10,065 nt of DNA from Bacillaceae bacterium (GTDB lineage: Bacteria > Bacillota > Bacilli > Bacillales_A > Planococcaceae), in the NCBI GenBank assembly GCA_030149685.1, contig JASLGI010000005.1:1-10065 (forward strand), in the 5' to 3' direction. Made by a program: the position numbers and the translations under genes. Every line of letters begins with the position of its first letter. The stretch's first letter is position 1. This document shows positions 5,931 to 10,065 of the stretch, in pieces. The notes below the pieces were generated by a model. The model searched no databases, was not told the DNA's origin, and saw only the letters and a program-made list of their open reading frames with translations.

Positions 5931-6701
5931 TTGAATAAAAAAGCACTGCTTGCGATAGCAGTCGCAGCAACAGCGCTATTTTTAAGCGGATGTCAAAGTG
6001 TAGAAAACCAAACAGGATTTTTCTACGGGACGTTCGTTCGACCGATGGAATGGTTTTTAGAGTTTTTTAGTAATCAAACAGGCGGTAGTTACGGTTGGGC
6101 AATTATTATTATTACAGTTATTGTTCGATTCGTTTTGATGCCATTTATGTTACGTAATTACAAATCACAGCAACAGATGAAAGTGAAGATGGATGCACTT
6201 CGTCCAGAGATGGAAGAGATTCAAGCGAAATTAAAAGATGCAAAAGCACGCAATGATCAAGAAGCGTTAATGAAGTTACAACAAGAGATGATGGGACTTT
6301 ACTCAAAGCATGGCGTAAACCCACTCAATATGGGATGTTTACCACTTCTCATTCAAATGCCGATCATTATGGGTCTTTATTTTGCAATTCTTTACTCACC
6401 AGAAGTGAAGGAACAACCATTTTTATGGTTTAACTTAGGAGAAACAGATATTGCGATGACTCTACTCGCAGGTCTCGTTTACTTCGTTCAAGCACGTATT
6501 TCTTTATGGACGATGCCAGAACAACAGCAACAACAAATGAAATTTATGATTTATTTCTCACCGATCATGATTATGGTCATTTCATTTAACGTCATGGCAG
6601 CACTTCCGCTTTATTGGACAGTGAGTGGATTACTCCTCGTATTACAGACGGTTTTAGGACGTCTCTTTTACGCAAAAGAAATACCAGCAAAAGAAGAATA
6701 A
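5931..6701 (+). CDS. yidC: YidC/Oxa1-family membrane protein insertase, lipoprotein (YidC2 type)
   Basis: The protein inserts membrane proteins into the cytoplasmic membrane, alone or with SecYEG. TTG at 5931 is preferred because AGGTGA (5920-5925) lies at good spacing; GTG at 5922 is inside that site and would add three residues. The 256-aa product (TTG numbering) starts with a lipoprotein signal ending in LSGC, so Cys21 should be lipidated. TM1 (about 55-74) carries Arg66, the conserved charge of the YidC hydrophilic groove. A cytoplasmic helical hairpin follows (about 80-125), then the family motif NPLNMGCLPLLIQMPI (130-145) and further membrane segments at about 146-155, 172-190, 206-224 and 225-243. 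The length is normal for Gram-positive YidC. No jag or rpmH neighbour is present, so it is probably the second paralogue (YidC2/YqjG type) rather than the rpmH-linked copy. Unlike B. subtilis yqjG, there is no room for a MifM-type arrest ORF upstream. Confidence 0.93.
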   Translation: MNKKALLAIAVAATALFLSGCQSVENQTGFFYGTFVRPMEWFLEFFSNQTGGSYGWAIIIITVIVRFVLMPFMLRNYKSQQQMKVKMDALRPEMEEIQAKLKDAKARNDQEALMKLQQEMMGLYSKHGVNPLNMGCLPLLIQMPIIMGLYFAILYSPEVKEQPFLWFNLGETDIAMTLLAGLVYFVQARISLWTMPEQQQQQMKFMIYFSPIMIMVISFNVMAALPLYWTVSGLLLVLQTVLGRLFYAKEIPAKEE

Positions 6702-6706
6702 TTTTG

Positions 6707-6743
6707 AAGAGAGGAATGATGCATTCATCATTCCTTTTCTTCT
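6707..6743 (+). terminator. Terminator-like hairpin between yidC2 and the carboxypeptidase gene
   Basis: A perfect 10-bp stem, AGGAATGATG (6712-6721) with CATCATTCCT (6726-6735), has a 4-base loop and is followed by TTTTCTTCT (6735-6743). The A-rich flank 6707-6711 can extend the stem. The T-run is interrupted by C, so termination may be partial. The next ribosome binding site begins at 6748. Confidence 0.72.
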
Positions 6744-6761
6744 GTATAAGGGGAAGATTAA

Positions 6762-7595
6762 ATGAGTCAACATCAAACGTCGAGAAAATCGGTATGGGGA
6801 ATGTTAATTGTCGGAGTGTTATTTTTAGGGATTGTCGTTTTTTGGCAAAAAGATGCATTTTTCGGAGAGCAAGCAGTCGTTGAAGAAGTAGAAGAAAAGC
6901 AAACGACAGAAGAAGTGAATGAAGAAGGAACGACCGTTGAGAAGACAGAAGAAGAAACTGTTGACGGGGTAGAAGAAGAGCCATCGAAAGAAGTAAAGAA
7001 TAAAGATGAACTTGTCGTCGATGAAAATGGATACATAGAAGGAATGACTTTACCGAGCCAGCCGACATATATTGACGGTGTTTTAATCGCAAGTAAGCAA
7101 TATCCACTGCCTGCGTCGTTCAACCCTGGAGAAGACCCAGAAGCACGACACGCATTCGATAAAATGGCAGAAGATGCAAAAAAAGCAGGATTTACAATTA
7201 CGGCTTTTAGTACGTTTCGTTCGTACGATTATCAAGTAGAGCTTTACGACCGTTATGTCGCTCGTGACGGACAAGCAGAAGCGGATCGTTATAGTGCGCG
7301 TCCAGGGTATTCAGAACACCAAACAGGACTTGCCTTTGATATCGGAGAAGTAGGAAATGAAGCAGATTGGGCGTCGAATCGCTTCGGAAAAACAGCTGCG
7401 GGTCAATGGGTGAATGATCATGCCCATCAGTATGGGTTCATTTTACGTTATCCTGAAGGGAAAGAACATATTACAGGATATATGCATGAATCGTGGCATT
7501 TCCGTTATGTCGGTGAAAAGTTAGCTCAAGAAATTCATCAAAAAGGACTTACACTTGAAGAATATTTAGGCGTTCCTACACCGAAAAAGAAATAA
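6762..7595 (+). CDS. VanY-family (M15B) D-alanyl-D-alanine carboxypeptidase, membrane-anchored
   Basis: The ATG at 6762 is preceded by AAGGGGAAG at 6748-6756. The 277-aa product has an uncleaved N-terminal anchor at about 11-28 with basic residues ahead of it. A Glu/Thr/Val-rich low-complexity linker (about 38-82) follows, then an M15B/VanY metallopeptidase domain (about 92-272). The signature SEHQTGLAFD (184-193) supplies zinc ligands His186 and Asp193. HESWHFRYVG (242-251) supplies the catalytic Glu243 and the third zinc ligand His246. The FSTFRSYDYQ segment at 149-158 matches the family's substrate-side motif. Such enzymes remove the terminal D-Ala from peptidoglycan stem peptides outside the membrane. 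It resembles chromosomal DacY/YodJ-type enzymes; no vanR, vanS, vanH, vanA or vanX gene is nearby, so glycopeptide resistance is not implied. It ends at a terminator shared with cls. Confidence 0.92.
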   Translation: MSQHQTSRKSVWGMLIVGVLFLGIVVFWQKDAFFGEQAVVEEVEEKQTTEEVNEEGTTVEKTEEETVDGVEEEPSKEVKNKDELVVDENGYIEGMTLPSQPTYIDGVLIASKQYPLPASFNPGEDPEARHAFDKMAEDAKKAGFTITAFSTFRSYDYQVELYDRYVARDGQAEADRYSARPGYSEHQTGLAFDIGEVGNEADWASNRFGKTAAGQWVNDHAHQYGFILRYPEGKEHITGYMHESWHFRYVGEKLAQEIHQKGLTLEEYLGVPTPKKK

Positions 7596-7596
7596 T

Positions 7597-7630
7597 AAAA
7601 GCGCTTGAGCAATAGACTCGAGCGCTTTTT
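7597..7630. terminator. Bidirectional terminator between the carboxypeptidase gene and cls
   Basis: A 13-pair stem pairs 7597-7609 (AAAAGCGCTTGAG) with 7617-7629 (CTCGAGCGCTTTT), with one G-T and a 7-base loop. On the plus strand it ends in five T (7626-7630). On the minus strand the A-rich flank 7591-7600 reads as TTTTATTATT. It serves both convergent genes. Confidence 0.9.
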
Positions 7631-7634
7631 AAAA

Positions 7635-9089
7635 TTATAAAATAGGTGAGAGTAATCGAGAAATCGATTCTTTCATTTTGATCACGTTTGAACGGTTCAA
7701 ATACATTTCATATGTTAGCTCGGATGACTTTTCCATATCTTCATGGAAAAGTTGTGCGAGCTTTTTCGATTGTTCATAGTCATAGATAAAAGCGTTCACT
7801 TCGAAGTTTAATTTAAAACTACGGAAATCAATATTCGCTGTTCCGACGGTCGATACTTCATCATCGACGACGATCTGTTTTGCGTGAATGAAGCCATTTT
7901 CATAGATGAATACACGTGCCCCTGCTTTTAATAACTTTCCGACATTCGAATACGTCGCCCAATAAACAAACATATGGTCCGGTTTGTTCGGAATCATAAT
8001 ACGAACGTCTACACCTGATAATGTGGCGATTCGTACAGCATCTAAAAAACTGACATCCGGGATAAAATACGGTGTTTGAATGTAAATGTATTTCTTTGCC
8101 CGATTGATCATTTTTAAATACCCGTCTTTAATTTGTTCCCATTCAGAGTCTGGTCCACTGGAGACGATTTGCATAGCGACATCGCCTTCAGATGGTTTAG
8201 GCCATGGGAAATAACGTTCTTCGTACGAAATTTGATTATGTTCTTCCGCTTGTGTCCAGTCCATAATGAACCGTGTTTGAAGTGGAAGTACGGCACTTCC
8301 GGTAATACGTAAATGTGTATCTCGCCAGTAGCCAAACTTTTTTGCTAAACCGAGATACTCATCGCCGACGTTGAACCCTCCGATATAACCGATATTTCCG
8401 TCAATGACGACGATCTTTCGGTGATTTCGATAATTGAGTCGAGGATTAATGAGCGGGAAAATAGATGGGAAGAAGACGCCAACTTCTCCACCGTGTTTCA
8501 TCAATTCTTTAAAATCGCGTTTCCTCACACCACGTGAACCGATATCATCAAATAAAACACGTACTTTTACGCCTTCTTTCGCTTTTTCGACTAAAATGTC
8601 TAAAATTTCTTGGCCGAGGTTGTCGAGACGTAAAATGTAGTATTGGAAGTGGATATGATCTTTCGCTTGACGCAAATCTTCTTTTAGTGCGTCAAACTTT
8701 TCTTTTCCGTCATTGAAAATCGTCATGTCATTATCTTGAGTTAAGATTGCATGGTTGTTGACGAGGTGCATATAAATCATATCTTCATATTTTCGTACTT
8801 CTGGCTTTTTAAAGTCGCATTCTCCACAACCGAGTTCTTCGACTTGTTCTTCAATCAATTGTTCAATCCCAATTTTGTTTTGGTCTTTCCAACGAAATAA
8901 GTGTTTTTTGCGTAAACGTCGTCCGAGTAATAAATAAATAATAAACCCAAGTACCGGAATGAAAAAGAGTACGAGGAGCCACGCCCATGTCGCAGCAGGA
9001 TCGCGCCTTTCTAAAAAGATGAGCGCGAGTGCAAGAAACATGTTCAAAATTAAAATGATCGCAATGGACCAACTAACGAAACTAGTCAC
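7635..9089 (-). CDS. cls: Cardiolipin synthase (two-HKD phospholipase D family)
   Basis: This membrane enzyme joins two phosphatidylglycerol molecules to give cardiolipin and glycerol. The start is GTG (first base 9089), preceded on the minus strand by AGAAGGGGG with 8-base spacing. The 484-aa length is normal for ClsA-type enzymes. Two N-terminal transmembrane helices lie at about 5-26 and 33-55, followed by a basic stretch RRLRKKH. Two phospholipase D motifs are complete: H223-R-K225 with D230, followed by the typical GYIGGFN, and H402-A-K404 with D409, followed by GTANIDFRSF. A CGEC pair at 88-91 is a less usual detail. The gene follows the MFS gene by 50 bases without a terminator. A TATACT on the minus strand at 9128-9123 could be a -10 box, but no -35 supports it, so co-transcription with the MFS gene is possible. 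Confidence 0.96.
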   Translation of the reverse strand: MTSFVSWSIAIILILNMFLALALIFLERRDPAATWAWLLVLFFIPVLGFIIYLLLGRRLRKKHLFRWKDQNKIGIEQLIEEQVEELGCGECDFKKPEVRKYEDMIYMHLVNNHAILTQDNDMTIFNDGKEKFDALKEDLRQAKDHIHFQYYILRLDNLGQEILDILVEKAKEGVKVRVLFDDIGSRGVRKRDFKELMKHGGEVGVFFPSIFPLINPRLNYRNHRKIVVIDGNIGYIGGFNVGDEYLGLAKKFGYWRDTHLRITGSAVLPLQTRFIMDWTQAEEHNQISYEERYFPWPKPSEGDVAMQIVSSGPDSEWEQIKDGYLKMINRAKKYIYIQTPYFIPDVSFLDAVRIATLSGVDVRIMIPNKPDHMFVYWATYSNVGKLLKAGARVFIYENGFIHAKQIVVDDEVSTVGTANIDFRSFKLNFEVNAFIYDYEQSKKLAQLFHEDMEKSSELTYEMYLNRSNVIKMKESISRLLSPIL

Positions 9090-9139
9090 GTAAAAAACCC
9101 CCTTCTAACGAACATCTCCTTTAGTATACAGAAGTCCGC

Positions 9140-10065
9140 TTACGATTGCTCTTTTCGAACGCGCAACGTTTTCGTTGAACGAGCGAAGAGGAAGATGAAA
9201 ATAATAGAGAAAATCGCAATCGCACTTGAAATGTAATAAATGTTTCCTCCTGCTTGTGTGAATAACCAAGCGAATAAAACAGGTCCGATAATACGTCCCA
9301 TATTATCCATTGAATACGCCATACCTGCAGCAGTTCCGTATCGTCCACCAGATTCTTTTGATGTTAAGGCGACGAGAATCGTACGTCCTAGTGCGTTTCC
9401 GGCAGTAAATACACTTAAAGCGATACCTGCTGTTAGTAAGTTATCTGAAAATGGAATGAGAATTAACCCAATCGCTGTAATAATTTGTGCAGCATAGAGC
9501 CAAGTTGTCTCTGTGCCGTCTTTTACTTTTCGAACGACCCCACCTTGAATCGCTGCATCGACAAGTCCGCTAGCCATGAATAAATAGCCGACTTGAAGTG
9601 GCGTAATGCCGATATTATCAATTTGGAACAATTGGAACGTTGATTCGATCCCTGCGAGTAAAAAAGTAATCGCAAATGAAAGAGCGAATAAAAATCCGAT
9701 ACGGTAACGCCACATTTTTAAACCGCCTGTCGGAACGATTTCGCGTTTTTTCGCTTCTCCGTGACGCTCTGGTTCTTTTAAAACGAAACTTGCATAGAAA
9801 ATGAGTAAAAATGTGATTGTCCCTGAAACGATAAATGGTAATTGGAGACTAATATCACCTAAAATACCACCGATTGCTGGACCGAAAATAAATCCGAGAC
9901 CGATCGACATACCGAGAAGTCCCATATATTTATTTCGCTCTTCGTCTGTTGTCATATCAGCGACAAAACCTGTGACCGCTGTGTAAAGAGCACCAGAGAA
10001 AATACCTCCAATTACGCGAGAAACGTAAAGAAGTGGTAAGTTGTGCATAAACAGTGCGAATAAAA
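9140..10065 (-). CDS. MFS drug-efflux-type transporter (Bmr/NorA-like), 5' truncated by the window edge
   Basis: The minus-strand frame is open to the window edge. A Met codon at 10048 is internal: codons upstream of it read LFALF in frame, and the protein enters in the middle of a membrane helix. About 307 residues are visible, corresponding to roughly TM3 to TM12; the first two helices are missing. After VSRVIGGIFSGALYTAVTGFVADMT comes the antiporter motif C in TM5 (GLGFIFGPAIGG), characteristic of proton-drug antiporters of the DHA1 family. The central cytoplasmic loop is KEPERHGEAKKRE. A second-half GNALGRTILVALTSKESGGRYGTAAG segment and GRIIGPVL mirror the first half. The resemblance is to B. 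subtilis Bmr and S. aureus NorA, but the substrate cannot be assigned from sequence. The protein ends with a basic cytoplasmic tail. Confidence 0.88.
   Translation of the reverse strand, partial: LFALFMHNLPLLYVSRVIGGIFSGALYTAVTGFVADMTTDEERNKYMGLLGMSIGLGFIFGPAIGGILGDISLQLPFIVSGTITFLLIFYASFVLKEPERHGEAKKREIVPTGGLKMWRYRIGFLFALSFAITFLLAGIESTFQLFQIDNIGITPLQVGYLFMASGLVDAAIQGGVVRKVKDGTETTWLYAAQIITAIGLILIPFSDNLLTAGIALSVFTAGNALGRTILVALTSKESGGRYGTAAGMAYSMDNMGRIIGPVLFAWLFTQAGGNIYYISSAIAIFSIIFIFLFARSTKTLRVRKEQS

Noticed and set aside
6592..7123. Long minus-strand open frames over the yidC2 end and the carboxypeptidase linker region.
   Set aside because: They are antisense shadows of the repetitive Glu/Lys/Thr codons, giving Leu- or Ser-rich translations with no ribosome binding sites.
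6762..7595. Carboxypeptidase as part of a glycopeptide resistance cluster.
   Set aside because: None of the partner van genes is nearby, and such VanY-like enzymes are common chromosomal genes in Bacillales.
9090..9120. Nine-codon ORF on the minus strand (MFVRRGFFT) ending in TGA that overlaps the cls GTG start, with AAAGGAG before it, looking like a coupled leader peptide.
   Set aside because: AAAGGAG touches the ATG with no spacing, so it could not be used for initiation, and cls has its own good ribosome binding site.
9123..9128. Minus-strand TATACT as the cls -10 box.
   Set aside because: No -35 hexamer at 16-18 bases and no correctly placed TG extension; mentioned only within the cls entry.
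1..10065. Defence island, phage, integrative element or biosynthetic cluster.
   Set aside because: Every gene fits ordinary chromosomal housekeeping or envelope families; there are no integrases, transposases, toxin-antitoxin pairs, direct-repeat borders or shifts in base use that I can see by eye.

Overview
The window looks like chromosomal DNA from a low-to-moderate GC Firmicute of the order Bacillales. The evidence is strong AGGAGG-type ribosome binding sites, frequent TTG and GTG starts, Bacillus-like MntR, CvfB/YitL, YpuA, YtxH and YidC2 homologues, and a sigma-B-type promoter. From memory the gene mix fits Exiguobacterium, but that is an inference. I see no rRNA, tRNA, CRISPR array, transposase, phage gene or attachment site. 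No gap without a gene exceeds about 130 bases.

Left part (1-2630, + strand): the last 26 codons of a P1B heavy-metal ATPase lie at the window edge in a different frame from the gene that follows. Next comes a tandem two-domain GNAT acetyltransferase and a strong terminator, then mntR (manganese-responsive repressor, TTG start) overlapping cvfB (S1-domain RNA-binding protein) by 4 bp.

Middle part (2631-5805, + strand): a secreted DUF1002/YpuA-type protein is followed by a small COG2388 GNAT-like protein and a terminator. Then come a three-helix membrane protein (probably DUF4064), a YtxH-like single-span stress protein behind a convincing sigma-B promoter, and an AraC-family regulator. The sigma-B promoter sits inside an 84-base nested inverted repeat. 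The right arm of that repeat covers the ytxH-like ribosome binding site, and the left arm lies upstream of the predicted transcription start. This is the most interesting signal in the window.

Right part (5858-10065): a YidC2-type lipoprotein membrane insertase has its own promoter, overlapped by three TTGTAT repeats. It is followed by a VanY/M15B D-alanyl-D-alanine carboxypeptidase on the same strand. A bidirectional terminator separates these from two minus-strand genes, cardiolipin synthase and a 5'-truncated Bmr/NorA-like MFS transporter.

Many products act at the cell envelope: insertase, carboxypeptidase, cardiolipin synthase, secreted DUF1002 protein, and the YtxH-like and DUF4064-like membrane proteins. 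This looks like an ordinary core or near-core chromosomal region. I found no convincing new multi-gene system; the points worth checking are mostly regulatory.
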